The notes under the pieces: generated by a model
What the model was told of the DNA's origin: nothing
Databases searched by the model: none
Seen by the model: only the letters and a program-made list of their open reading frames with translations
Position numbers and translations under genes: made by a program
In this document: positions 24,301 through 36,258 of the stretch, piece after piece
Position numbering within the stretch: the stretch's first letter is position 1
Layout: every line of letters begins with the position of its first letter
Assembly: GCA_036872755.1 (NCBI GenBank)
Contig: JAVHNS010000008.1
Coordinates: forward strand, 2,170,001 to 2,234,000
DNA length: 64,000 bases
From: Orbilia blumenaviensis
Taxonomy: Eukaryota > Ascomycota > Orbiliomycetes > Orbiliales > Orbiliaceae
Direction of reading: 5' to 3'

Positions 24301-25991
24301 CGACCCATGCTATTTGCTAGCATTACATTGGCACGGAATCGGCGCAATCGATTTTCAGGGCATCCCATATCATATGACCCTTTTAGTTCTTCCAACTCAG
24401 GAAAGGTGATTCGAAATGTTTCATGACCAGCACCAGTACTCTACCGCAACGCGTTTCTCAGCGATCCACTTTCTTCTTTCTACTCGATGCTTGCTGCCTC
24501 TCTTGGGCATTATTTAATATCACACATCTTGCATTCGCAAACCTTGCATCACTTTCCTAGTTCCCTCGAATTTGCTCCAGCATAACGGGAATTGCCGGAA
24601 GCACTCGTCTCCATTTTCCAGACTCCACCTCAAACCCCCTTTTCGGTCTAATACCGACACTTCCGAATTGTACAGTTATCCTCACACCCTTTCCTTCTTA
24701 CACATCTTTCCTATCTCATAATTACATACTAAACTAAACTCCTTTCCTGCTCTCGTTTCATCCCTTTTTCCTTCTTTGTGCTCGCATCCTTCATACCGTG
24801 TTTTTAATCCATCGAATCTGGTTTCTTTTGTCATTGAGGGGAGTTTTTCATCTTTTTCATCTTTTTCATCTGTTCATTTTTCCTTTTTTTTTTTTTTCCT
24901 TTTTTTTCCCTTCCTCCTCATTTCCATTGCGGACTGCTATAAAAAGATTTCCTTTTTTTTTTCTTAATAATTTGATTTGTGGCACATCGCTAGCATCCAA
25001 TCCCGTTCCATTGCTTTAGCACTCACTGCATTCATTCTTGTTGGAATACGGGTAGAAACATGGACAAACATTTGTAATGATATCTCTCCTTGATTCAATT
25101 CAAGAAACATAAATCCGTCACTATCCACGCCTATCACACGTGAACACAGCGTGACCTTTAGTGTGTTCACAACTCCAAAATGCTTTTGATATGGGACTAC
25201 CAGGACCTACTTTGCTCACCAATATAGCAGATATCGATATGTAGACGGGGGTGGATAGATATATAAGCACGGCTCCTGTTAACTATTCCCAATTACGTAG
25301 GCCCGGCTGGGGCCATTGTATTATATGACTGTTAGCTCTTTAAACGGTAAGACCGTGGTAATTGACTCGATATATGTACAGCCAGCGTCGTGCTTCTAGG
25401 CGTATGAGTATATATCATGTATATAACTTGTTCAGCGATCCAAACATGTAGACACTCTCGTATATATTCTATCCAATCCACACCACCGAATACGAACTAA
25501 TAGCCAATAGACCGGCTGTAATTCTGTCCGCTGATATGTAAAACCTAGCTAGGGTTGGCTAGCGCCTCAAATGGCCTCAGGGGAGAACCACAGTAATAAG
25601 TAACAGTTTCTGTTTATCAAAAAATACAAATATCTACACGCATATACATACACATGCCCAAACACAAATCCATATTTATACCAATAGAAATCAACATATC
25701 TACTTCCTCCCGTGGACACCTTCACTACCTACCCACATAACGATATCGTTAATCGATCAAGAAAGAAAGAACAGCGCTAAGAACGTATGGATCTAACCAA
25801 GAAAGAGAAGAGAAAGGAGTTGAAAGGAAGGCAGGAAAGAGAAAAGTGGGGAAATTGACGCAAAGCAAAGAATTCGAAAAGACTATGGACGCAAAAGTGT
25901 AGTAGTTGGTAAGAGAATGGCTTTGACGCCATACTCCAGTTTTTGGACGATTTTGGGGACATATTAACCCCCAAAACTAGTGAACCTATAG
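24301..25991. other. Intergenic, convergent 3' ends
   Basis: T-rich 3' flank of the BNI4-like gene and 3' flank of the AIM3-like gene. Poly-T runs lie near 24884 and 24950. No gene seen. Confidence 0.55.
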
Positions 25992-27583
25992 CTATTTCGG
26001 TTTTGTGCCCAAAGGTATCGGCGGGGGCGGGGGCGAGTTCATAGTTTCCAGGCCTTTAGGTTTTGGAGGCGGTGGTGGCTTTTTCTTGCCGGCTATTGAT
26101 GCCAATGCCGGAGGGCCGGCGCTTCCCTGGCTAGTATTAGGCACACCCGGAGCGTATACCGAGCCAACTTTTGAAATCCGGGAAGAAGCGTCACCCCATT
26201 TTGATTGAGGGCTGCCTTTCGGAGTGTCGTGTTCACCTGGTCCATTCCGCGCGAAATCAACAAGACCGGCTGCTTCCGCCTGTCTATAGCCTTTGGCAAC
26301 TTGATCCCCGTGCCGTTGGCGAAAATTATCAGCAGTCTTGGCGGCTGCGGCTGCATCTGAAAAGGATACAGTCTTTGGGTCGTTTCGAGCTTGGGAAATC
26401 GTTTTTAGGGCGGCTTGTTTTTGTGCCCAAGTCGTCCCACCTGAAGATGCCTCTGCAGGTAAAGTAGCCGAAGATGTTGATGGTGTCTTCAGGCTCGAAA
26501 ACCGACCAGAAAGTTCGCCAATAGAATGAGAGGAGGTCTGGGATGCCCCACGTGAAGGTAGTGTGGGAACACCTCGCGCAGGCAGCGAGGGCGATTCAGA
26601 ACCTATAGCAAGGCCTGGAACTGACACACCAGCCTGACCAAGGCGTTTGGATGCTGCAAGGGTAGAAGGAGTGATCCCTGGACCAGTTATGTTCGGAAAC
26701 GTAGATGGCTTTTCCTGTGCGTTAACAGAATTACTAGGTTGGCGGCCTGGGAGAGGAGGCGGCTGGCTCCGACTTGGAAGTGGAGGGCTAGGTCGGGAAG
26801 ACGACAGGGGAGAGGAGTTTGACGTGGTCCCAAGGACTCTTTTAGGAGGTGCCGGAAGCCCCGAAGTGCTAATGCCAGTCGTATTCACCTGGAAACCTCG
26901 GGGTTGAAGTGGTTCATCCTCCTGAACTGGCGGTTCTGGCGTGACTGGCACTGGCTCATTGGTGAGCACTGACGCCTGGGTTGGCGGCGGTAGCGGAGCT
27001 TTAGGGTCCCGCTTTGGTGGCGCGCCGAATGAATAGGGGTCTTTGAGGGAGGTCAGCGGCCGAGTGGTAGTGGTGGAAGGGTCCTGAGATCCGCTCTTCG
27101 TCCCGTGGCCAGTCCAGTTTGCCTGAGAAGCAGGGTATGGCATAGTTAGAAATAAACGTAGTACTTGAGGATATGCATACATCCCGACCGAGGCCTATGT
27201 GATGACCGTGGTATCACAGTCCTGGGCTGGGGTAGCATCGGTTACGGTAGCACTTACAACTTGCTGGAGGCCTTTGAAGTTCTTGAAGCGCTCATTCTCC
27301 CCAGACCTGGAGCTGGAACTGTAATTTGAGGAACTTGATGATTTTTTGTCTGGATGCCATCCACCTAAGGCGTAGATCAAAGCGGAACGATATGATAAAG
27401 AGGCGTCAGACCGATGTAATATGACTATCACCTAAGTGCTAACTTAAGAACTTAGGTACCCTAGGCACCTAGGTAGGTAGGTAGGTACTTAAGAACGTAA
27501 GTACCTAATATGAGGTACTTAGGTGTATTACATAAGGAGTGGGAATAGATGGCACCTTTAGCAATTGATTTGAGGGAATCCAT
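25992..27583 (-). CDS. AIM3: Aim3-like proline-rich cortical protein
   Basis: Three exons (27583-27556, 27364-27258, 27122-25992) encode 421 aa. The first exon is only 28 nt (MDSLKSIAKG) and joins GWHPDKK. Family marks are RPLTSLKDPYSFGAPPKR, VNTTGISTSGLPAPPKR, a run of PPLPSR / PPPLPGR / LPSRG motifs suited to SH3 domains, the helix SFSDAAAAAKTADNFRQRHGDQVA, the PPPPPKPKG tract and the tail PPPPIPLGTKPK. In yeast Aim3 associates with cortical actin patch proteins; the name comes from a mitochondrial-inheritance screen. A cytoskeletal adaptor role is inferred. The intron 1 donor (GTGCCA) is weak and that intron (191 nt) is filled with TTAGGTACC repeats, so exon 1 is less certain than the rest. 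Homologs in databases are sometimes misnamed GMP synthase. Confidence 0.85.
27430..27530. repeat. CTTAAG / CCTAGGTAGG repeat cluster in AIM3 intron 1
   Basis: Overlapping ACTTAAG, TTAGGTACC, CCTAGG and TAGGTAGG units form nested inverted repeats inside the long first intron of the AIM3-like gene. Confidence 0.7.
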
Positions 27584-27627
27584 GGCTATTTAATATATGT
27601 CTATTGGCTACTGCGTATGCATGTATA

Positions 27628-27861
27628 TCATCTGTCTGATGTTGATATTGACGTTGACGTTGATGCAGCGCTATTGGTATCGGTATCGGTATTGGTATTG
27701 GTATTGGTGCTGTGGTGGTCGTTGTTCATGACCGATTCACGATCACGATGGTGACTGTGGTGATGGTGGTCGGGGTATACGCTGCGCTGTCGCAGTTTCA
27801 GTTCATCAGGCCGATTGATCAACGTTGCTCGGTCTCGGCTGTTGCGGGATGACATAATCAT
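27628..27861 (-). CDS. Small hypothetical ORF, His- and Asn/Thr-rich
   Basis: The frame encodes 77 aa and opens with MIMSSRNSRDRA. It then has HHHHSHHRD and a repetitive NTNTNTDTDTN segment made by a GGTATC/GGTATT hexamer array (27673-27710 on the other strand). It lies just upstream of the AIM3-like start on the same strand, so it may be a 5' leader ORF or chance. No domain is recognised. Confidence 0.2.
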   Translation of the reverse strand: MIMSSRNSRDRATLINRPDELKLRQRSVYPDHHHHSHHRDRESVMNNDHHSTNTNTNTDTDTNSAASTSTSISTSDR

Positions 27862-28499
27862 GCGCCACAATTGTTAACACTCATCCGCCATATACCTCTG
27901 TCACACAGTTTGGCACCGCCACAACTAGACCCCCGTGTAACAGCATCGCAACACAACAACACAGCGCTCAGCGACAACCCTCATCGACGATTCGACGGCT
28001 ACTTAAGTAATCGGCCTCAGCACTTCCTTCTTCCTCCATCCTTCCCTCATCCATCTACTTAACTTCCTCCCGACGCGCCAACTTCCATCTCTACGAAATT
28101 TCATCGCATCATCATCGCCATCCAAGTCCAAAATCTTCTATCCTTCCCGGCAATCACCCTTCACACACACCCTCTCTCTCCCTCCCCGCTTTCGAATCCA
28201 AATCGAATGCAACCCTCAGGCGCAAACTTGGTTTTCTTCAAACACGCCCTCTGTCGTCTGCTTTAGCTTCGATGCCTCATTCCTTACCGCTTGACCATTC
28301 CTGTTAAAGCTAAATAACCGAATCCAACGCCTCAAATTCGTCCTTGGCCCTTGCATCGTGTGTCGCTAAGCACACCCACATTTCCCCTTCATAAATCCCA
28401 CTCTCTAGCCCATGGTAGGAGTCAAAGCAAAGATATCATATTCTCCGACTTTCGCCGTGGGTCCCTACTGACATCCTTTAGTCATCAATTAGAACAAAA
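27862..28499. other. Divergent promoter region
   Basis: This C/T-rich spacer with CATCATCGC-like repeats separates the AIM3-like gene (-) and the zinc-knuckle/F-box gene (+). No gene seen. Confidence 0.5.
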
Positions 28500-31470
28500 A
28501 TGACCTCGGGATTTGGCCCAGATAATTTGGAGGAGCTTCCTACAATGAAAAGATCACATTGCATCAGAGCCCAACGAGAACGATATTCCGCTGACCTTCC
28601 ATATCCTGTATCGTTGCCAACCGTACGCCCTACAGACAGCATCCCTCAACCCCCTCCGCCAAAGAAAAGGGTTTGCTTGGCACCCTCCGGATCCGCAGAA
28701 AGACGACCTCCACAGTCCTTTAACAACAATAACAACCCTAGCAGTACGTTAATTTTTACCCTCCAGCCATTTATTTCTATTCGCGCAACTGGATTTTGAC
28801 TTTTGTAGGACGAATTCCGAGAGTATCCAACTATACCAAGCCCTCGAACCAGTTTTCCCAACAAGTGCTGAATGGCAGCCAAAGGCCGCCGACGGACTTT
28901 GTACAGCCCAGACAGCAGGTTATTGGAGATATATTGTCCCAATTAACGGGGTCCTTTGCGCATCAAACCGGCCCAGTCCCTCCCCGGCCACAGATTCGTC
29001 CTGGAATCAGAACTTACGAGCCGGCGCCTCCCCGCCTTGACCACAAAGAGGCTCCTAACCCCAATACCGAAGGTTGCAGAATTGGGAAGCACTTCAAATC
29101 ACCTATTCGAGGCCCGAGAGCCGAAGCGCCTATTTCCCTAGGACGTTATATCCACGAAATAGTCCCAAGTGCGCTTAAGCGCACTGACTGGAATCGGCCT
29201 AATTACCAAGCCCTCCGGGAACAAAACAAATGGGAAAAGACCATTAGTTGGTGTTCTGAATGTAAAGGAACTGTGGGGAACTGCCCTGTATGCGGGCTAA
29301 TAGACAAGTTGGGGTACCCTCGTGAGAAACCCCCGAGCGAGAAGGAAATGATCCGACAGAATGCAGATTTATATATCAAATTATTCGGGTTCGATGATCT
29401 AAAGCCTAAGCCTCAACCCAAGCCTCCAAAGAAACGGAAGGAGCCCCCAGTTTCTCGACAATCACTCTATCCTGATGGGGAGAGGCCTGAATGGGATACA
29501 CCTGCAGAAAAGGGCCCTGAGTATAATATTTGGCATACAGACGAGACGCCGGATCAAACCGTCTTGTGGAAACAATTTGAAGTTCCTGAAAAACCAGCCC
29601 CTGATGTCCCCCAGGCCTCGAAGCCAATCCTAGCTGCGCTGCGTCCGAGAGACAAAATTTCGGAACCTTTTACGCGACAGCGGCCAGAAAACAATACAGG
29701 TAAGATTTGTTTTAAATGTTGGGAGTACGGTCATTTTTCAAGAGAGTGCCCGGAAGATTTCCCCTCCGACGTTGAAGAACAGGAAATCCGCCGCGTTCTG
29801 AAGTCGTTCCCTTTACCGCCTGCCTGGGAAGCCGTTTTACGGAATCATAATATTGAACCTATGACGGTTGAGAAAGCCCGAGAAAACCAAAGGCCTGGAT
29901 CCCTCAAGAGTTTGCAGAATAGCAAAACCCTGGAGCAGGGTAACTATGTTACCAAAAACCCTCCCCAGGCACTTCGATCGCCAGTAAAACCCCCACACAA
30001 CGATAGGGCCAACTGCGGAGACCCTCCTACACTGAGAATTACCACACCCTCTTATAACAAGGCTGTACCAGACAATACACCATCAAACTCGAGCCAAGAA
30101 TCCGCAAAGTCTAGCAGCACAGGTCCTGAAAACGCTTCCGAGTTTTCGGTTTCCGGTGATGCTTCATCGGACATCCCTAGCAACTCGTTTTTTAAACCGG
30201 ATAATGCACGGTATAAACCAGTAGGGATAGGTGTTGAGGAGCTGCCGGTGAATCGACCTTCGCCGATCGCAAATATACCAAACGAGATAATTTCAAACAT
30301 TATTAGGTTCGTGCTTGAGGACGATACTACCTCTAGGATGAAATCAACCTCAGGTGTCTATGAAGAGGAATCGTGTCTTAAGAATCGAAACCTCCAGCTT
30401 GACTCTATTCGCAAGATCAATAGTCTATGGCGGTCTATGTGTCAAGCGGAGTTGTATCGATCGGTTCCAATGACCTCGCTTCGGACTCTAAAGCAGTTCG
30501 CCGACTGCGTGGGGAAATTTCCCCAGCTATCTGCGCTTGTCAGAGAAGTAAAAATATCTATACCCTTCATGACCATTGATGGTTGGACACCCTCAGATAT
30601 CCCACGCACGGTCCATGAGGATAAAAACATAATTGACGCCTCAGCTAAGCACATGAGTCTGATTATTGCGGCATGTCCAAATCTTTCACGTCTCGACGCT
30701 AGCTTTGCAGGTGCTCTACAGGCACTTTCATATGTTACAAAGGCCCACAGCGCAATTACTCACCTCTCCATTGACGAATGGCTTCCAAAGAAAAGCAAAG
30801 TCAAACATATTGGCAGAGCAATCAAAAATTTCCCAAATCTCCAGCTCCTTAGGCTCGAGGCCCGTTACCAGCGCCCCATTGAATGGAAATCCCTTACCAT
30901 CGGGGCTGGCGATTTTGTTGGCAGGGGACATTTGCTCACATCGATTGGATTTAAGGATTTCCCTGTTCATGACGAATTTCTCGAAAAGACTCTCCCAAAT
31001 TTCCCATTGCTCAAGGTATTACAGATCGAACGCTGCCCTGGTGTCTCACGAAAAGGTATGTCTCCGCGAGGCTGGATACTGGTATTTGGGATACTAAACG
31101 CTGAGTAGGACTGGCTAAAACAATAATGAAGTTTGAAACTCCTCGCCTTAGAACTCTGTTATTTGTTGGATTAAAGCCTGAAACTAGCCAATGCAACAGC
31201 GGAAGTGGCGACCCCCACCTCTGCGAGGTGATTGCTACGAAACTTGGATCCTGCCTTGTCGATCTCAACTTGAGTTATATTCCAGTCTGCGAAAAACTTG
31301 GTTCCAGCATTACGAATTGGAGCCAACTTGAGAAATTGGTTATCGAAAGTATAGAATTTCAAGGTTGTGGGGCGGATTCTACCGAAGCTGGGGTGCAAGA
31401 GGCGATGGCTGTCTCTGGTATATCTAACTTGAGGATTGATTCTTATGTTTTTTTCGGTGAGCCTCTCTAG
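28500..31470 (+). CDS. Zinc-ribbon, CCHC zinc-knuckle and F-box protein
   Basis: Three exons (28500-28743, 28809-31055, 31109-31470) encode about 950 aa. Domains in order: a disordered Pro-rich start; a possible zinc ribbon C230-x2-C233-x6-C240-x2-C243; a CX2CX4HX4C zinc knuckle at C382-C395 (CFKCWEYGHFSREC); an acidic Ser-rich linker; an F-box-like segment from ~569 (IPNEIISNIIRFVLED ... INSLWRSMCQAELYRSVP); and Leu-rich sequence resembling degenerate LRRs to the end. Zinc knuckles bind single-stranded nucleic acid and F-boxes bind Skp1, so a ubiquitin-ligase adaptor working on RNA-bound or nucleic-acid substrates is possible, but this is inference. The gene is divergent from AIM3. A strong donor (GTGAGC) inside the last codons at 31456 means a further 3' exon may exist and the end is provisional. 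I know no named ortholog. Confidence 0.72.
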
Positions 31471-33331
31471 GTTATAGAATGATGAAGCTATTGGAGCTAA
31501 TCTAAGGTGATAGGCATACGATAAAACGGGAACGATTTTTCCTTTCGCTCACCACTACTAGCCATGCGTCGTCTATTTCCTAAAACAGTCTCGTTTTTGT
31601 TACTTTCTCGACATACCCAACCCAACATCTTCATTTGATTTCACATGCATAGCGAACGCGGACGATCCCATGCGGTACACGCACCCTATGGAATGTATGT
31701 ATGTACTCAAAACTATGCTTTAGTCTTGTCTGGCTTATTCGCTCAACTGCGCCGTGTTTTTTGTCCTCCTTAGCTTTCTTGTTAAAAATCTGCACCTGTT
31801 GCGATTATTGCATGGATGCATGGCGGATACTTGTACATGCGCATGTGCACCTAAGTATTTGTAGCAGGAGACGGTCCCTCCTTCGTACTTTGTATTCTGA
31901 GCCAGTCATGGCTGTGGTTATTTGATTGCTTCTTGGCACTGTTGGCTTTAAAAGAAAAGAAAAGAAGAAGAAGAAGAAATCGAGGAAAATCTGATGGGAA
32001 AAATTGAAGTTTTTTGGATGTACTTATATAATATTGGTCCACAGTTCTTTCCTGTGGCACGGCCGCTGTGCAACGCTCGTGGCGAAAGGCGGGTGTTCCC
32101 TCCCATCCTTGCAGAACATAATAGCCGTCTGTTATCAACAGGGCTTAGCTCATCCCTTTTGATTCGAGAAAACCTCTCCACGAACCAATAATAGTCATTG
32201 GCAAACCGTGCATCGAAAGTGCATTAGGTTTCGCGCAGGTACATACGTACATGTTGTGTGTATGGACTATGTCCTATGTATGCCCAAAGCATCGACATTA
32301 CGAACAGGGAAGAACATCCATTCTGGGTAGGCTGTTCGTTCTGTTAGCGCTGGATTCCTTGAGTGTGGACCCGGAGCTCTGGCTCCCCTTCTATTGCGTA
32401 TGTAACTCTGGCTCTCTAGCTCTGTGAGTTTCCCCATCTCCCACTCGATTTTCGCCAGGGGCGGCACAACAGAAACCAACCCGGTATGTGTATATCTTAG
32501 TAATCACACATGCTGGTCAACTACTGATGGAAACTGCTACATAGGAAACGGGTTTGATCTAAACGCCCTCGATCAGGCCCCCGATTCGAAAGAGCCATAG
32601 GGCGAATCCGGGGAATAAATCTCCACAGCGCTTGGGCGGGGGCGACCAAGAAAAGATGGCGCACTTATCTCGCTAACCATTGAGCAGATATCTAGACCAT
32701 GAAGTTGACAAGCTCCATGTCCTTCCGGATAAATAACCAAAAGTCCATGTTGGCCCGTCCATTGGTTCGATCCACGGAAAACCCAAGATGTTGGGCAGGG
32801 GCAAAAAAGCAAAGAGCACGGCTATTCGTGATTCGGCATCAGCCGGATTGCTCTGGTCGGGCCACACGGCGCTTAACCACCAACTGCGGTTGGCCAGCGA
32901 AGTTCGCACTTTGTGGAGGGCGAGCTTAAGGACAATGCCTCATTGTTCATTTGCTCACAGCCAATGCAATTGAATCAAATGGGATGAATGCCCTCTGCTT
33001 TGACTTTTGACTTTCTGGCTGGGCTGGGCTGGGCTGGACCACGCCCTTGCCCACAAATCCATGCCCACGCCCACGCCCACATCCACCACGCCCTTGCCCA
33101 TGTCCCGCTCTTTCCTGTCTACCTCCCGTAAGTAAGTATTGTGTAAGCCGCCAGCGAAAAGCAAGTGAGAAGGTAAGAGAAGAGAAGAACCATCCGTCCA
33201 GCCAATGAAAGGCCTGCAGAGCCGGTGTGTCGACCATCAGTCCAAAGTCAGCTGTTAGCCAGCCGTCCTCCTCCTCCCAATATGCATCCTTCCTCATCTC
33301 GAGCTTGCCCAGCTGCAATATAATACAAGTA
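31471..33331. other. Intergenic, no convincing gene
   Basis: Several short overlapping frames occur on both strands (for example 32573-32909 -), but none shows a domain, a clear start context or splice pattern. An AAGAAGAAG tract lies near 31958-31978. Confidence 0.5.
33014..33095. repeat. GGGCT and CACGCC short tandem repeats
   Basis: Four GGGCT-type units at about 33016-33038 are followed by CACGCC/CCCACG units at 33041-33090, all G/C-rich compared with the flanks. Confidence 0.7.
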
Positions 33332-33784
33332 CTAGTACCCCCCCTCTACAATCCCCATTGTATGCCTCAGACATTTCTTCCTATCCAGGAGGGTGGATTT
33401 TATTACTTCGGGATCTGATCTGACAGCCGGCTGCCATACGATTCGATTCAGCCGACCCTCAGCTGACGGCGCACTGCACTGGGCTTCGACTTCCTTCGTT
33501 TCACACGAATCCTCCCACTGTCGCCTTAATCCCTCGATCCGCACCCCATCGGCTGCAGGGAAGAACATTTCGACGTCCCCTGGTAGAAACATCAGGGGCA
33601 TCGCATAGATCTCGTTCCTTTTTAACTTATCTTTTGTCGCTGGCCGACAGATTCTGCATTTTCCGACGCAGAATCCGACACCCCGTTGGCCTTGTGGAAC
33701 TCGCTGCAACACATCACATACTTCGAAATCTCCCATGTGTCGGCATCCCTCCTCGACGTCTTCGGCTTCAATATAATTATACAT
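33332..33784 (-). CDS. Hypothetical Cys-containing ORF
   Basis: A 150-codon frame starts at ATG (MYNYIEAEDVEEG) and has a small Cys cluster (FCVGKCRICRP) plus two Cys nearer the C-terminus. It is divergent from the b561 gene, whose ATG is only ~75 nt away, so it may instead be promoter sequence of that gene. No family is recognised. If real, it could be an orphan or the end of a longer spliced gene. Confidence 0.3.
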   Translation of the reverse strand: MYNYIEAEDVEEGCRHMGDFEVCDVLQRVPQGQRGVGFCVGKCRICRPATKDKLKRNEIYAMPLMFLPGDVEMFFPAADGVRIEGLRRQWEDSCETKEVEAQCSAPSAEGRLNRIVWQPAVRSDPEVIKSTLLDRKKCLRHTMGIVEGGY

Positions 33785-33860
33785 AGTCAATATAATCTAA
33801 TATAAAATACATCAAAAATAAGATAAAAGAAGGATTATCCTGTGAAAGAAACGTGCCACG

Positions 33861-35604
33861 ATGCAGTTGTTTCATTGCATTTTGTTTTTGTTTCTCTCCC
33901 ACCTAGGTAAGAAGCATATGTATACTTATATATTCAGCTTTTGGGCGACACGAAAAACTAATCAACTCTTAATCTCTGGATTTGAATTAAATAGCGAGGC
34001 TTGTATGCTCGCAGTCCAATTATTGTGACCCGGGTGGGAAGTTTTGCGCCTCTGTTGTTATGCCATTAACAACTGCTCACGACGACGATGGCTACATGCT
34101 CATTCGGGTTACTGGTGCTGCGGCGAAGGGCTGGACAGCAATAGGAATCGGAACCAGAATGGCTGGATCATTGATGTTTATTATATACCCGGGAACCGCT
34201 AGCGCTAATGTCACAGTGTCTCCGAGGCTGTCGAGGTAATTACCACCCCATTTTTCAATACCCTGAATCAAGACACCGCTTTCTCTAACGCATATATTTT
34301 TTATCCTCTAGTGCGCAAGTTGCACCACATTTCTATCCACAGACCGATGTTTCCATTTTGGAGGGATCGGGTATAGTGGATGGTCAGATGACTGCACTAT
34401 TTACGTGCCGCAACTGCAAGAGATGGGCTGGCGGTCACCTTGATGTTACAAGCCATACTTCGACATGGATTTGGGCCCAAAATTCTAGACAGGAACTTGA
34501 GAGTAGCTCTCTCCAAGAGGACATCCAGCAACACGATGAGAATTCTTATGGTATCTTCAATCTCGATATGACAGTGGCTGTGGTGGACGATCCAAACCCA
34601 CCTGCTCCAATACCGTTGAATCCCGAGGCATCAGGATCTCTCTATACAGTCCCAAATGAATTAGTAAAGAAGCGAAAGAATTATATCATAGCACATGGTA
34701 TGTAGTGTTACCGTAGCTCTTAGCTATCCTTCCGACCTTGTCGGCTAACTCGGTTTTTCTAGCGGTTGTCATGAGCGTTGCTTTTGTCGTCCTGTTCCCC
34801 CTTGGCGGCATTATCATTCGTTTGCTCAGGCATACCATCCGACAGGCCGTCTATGTTCACATCACTTTACAAGTATTGAGCTTTTCCTTAGCAATAGTCG
34901 GGCTGGCTACGGGTGTTATGGCTAGTGCCACCCTCGAATCGCACTTCCTCTATTCGCATCAGTTTATCGGCGTAGTCGTTATGGTACTCCTGTTCCTTCA
35001 GGTTATCCTTGGAGCATCCCACCACATGGTCTTCAAGGTAAAGAGGAAAAGGACATGGCTATCATATGCCCATATCTGGCTGGGGAGATCCGCCATTATC
35101 ATGGGCATCGTTAACGGTGGCCTTGGCCTCCCAATTGCGGATGCTACTCTTCCTCCAACAGCCATATACGCTGGGGTTGCTGCTATCATATTTGCCATCT
35201 ATTTGTTGGGATACGGCGCTATCAAGCTTTGGGAGCATAAGATGGGAATTGGCAAGAAGGATAATGAAGAAGTCAAGAAGCAACAGTTGGCAGCTGCCCG
35301 GCATGCTGCAGATGGGTTCGATGGGTTCGAGCTTCAGGAACCTGAAGACACGAAGCATTACGAGCCTTTTATTTATGAGATTCCTGGGGTTTTTACCATC
35401 CCCCCAGCACTTCCAGAACCACCCCAAGAAGTATATATCGACCCGTATTACAAAGGCGAATACCCACCGCAAACCTTTAGCCCGCAGCCGATGTATGCAA
35501 CACCTCAGATGGACGAATCCCCGCAAATTATGGCACAGCCGTATACTGGTGAAGATTCGCAGCATGATCTAGGGATCTTCCACGACGTCAAAATTAAGAA
35601 CTGA
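33861..35604 (+). CDS. Secreted-domain DOMON plus cytochrome b561 transmembrane protein
   Basis: Four exons (33861-33906, 33995-34235, 34312-34697, 34763-35604) encode 504 aa. A signal peptide sits at the start (LFHCILFLFLSHLA) with cleavage likely near residue 20. Residues ~25-200 form a DOMON/CDH-cytochrome-like heme domain: CDPGGKFC, KGWTAIGIG, RMAGSLMFIIYPG, a possible Met ligand in RMAG and a His in HLDVTSH. Exon 4 gives five hydrophobic helices with His pairs typical of b561 (IIAHAV, YVHITLQ, YSHQFIG, GASHH, YAHIWLGR). A ~150-residue Pro/Tyr-rich cytoplasmic tail follows. Such proteins move electrons across the plasma membrane, often for iron or copper reduction; the acceptor here is unknown. 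The acceptor AG at 33994 is chosen because the later AG at 34010 breaks the frame. Confidence 0.85.
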
Positions 35605-36258
35605 AGGTTCTAATTACTCTCCTTGTCTTTCCCTCCTCTACTTTCCCTACCCCACTTTCGTAATTCGCATTAACTACCATCTCCTCAACCTCTTCTTCAA
35701 TAACACTCATTTTATCCCATTAATTCGTCCTACACGATCGATGAGTGGCCACGTGCACATTTTCGTGTTTTACTTAGCCGGCGTTTTCCCTCTTTCTTTT
35801 TGAGGTGATGACTTCTTCAAGCATCATGATGTTAATATACTTGGTCTGGCGTTCCGGTTTCTTTTGTTATTATTATTTTTTTTTCCTCTTCTTTTCACCT
35901 TTTTGTTCATCAACTCTCAACCTCCCTCTGACAAGATGGTTTCTTGTTGAGTATTAGATAGGACGACGATTGAAATGTTCGAGGCCTCCCTATTTTCATT
36001 GCTCGAGCGCAGGAATCTTTCTGGGCGATTATTGTAATTTCTATATGTATATACATACTCTGACCGCCTGACAGCTCGATAACTAATTCTAGTACCTATT
36101 TAACACATAACTCCCCACCTCCAAGCCCCATAACCGCTGCATGAACTTGGTAAAAAAAGGAACCCCGAAGAGAGTAAATACAGGCGGAGTGTTGCGTAAA
36201 CAATTAACTCGAAGAAAATAAACGCCATAATCCAACCCAATACGCGAATGCCATGGGT
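35605..36258. other. Intergenic, convergent 3' ends
   Basis: T-rich 3' flanks of the b561 gene (+) and the RING/Lon gene (-). No gene seen. Confidence 0.55.

Noticed and set aside
35062..35572. Frames of 167-168 codons on both strands
   Set aside because: They are shadows of the b561 membrane domain, whose own frame shows the His and helix pattern.
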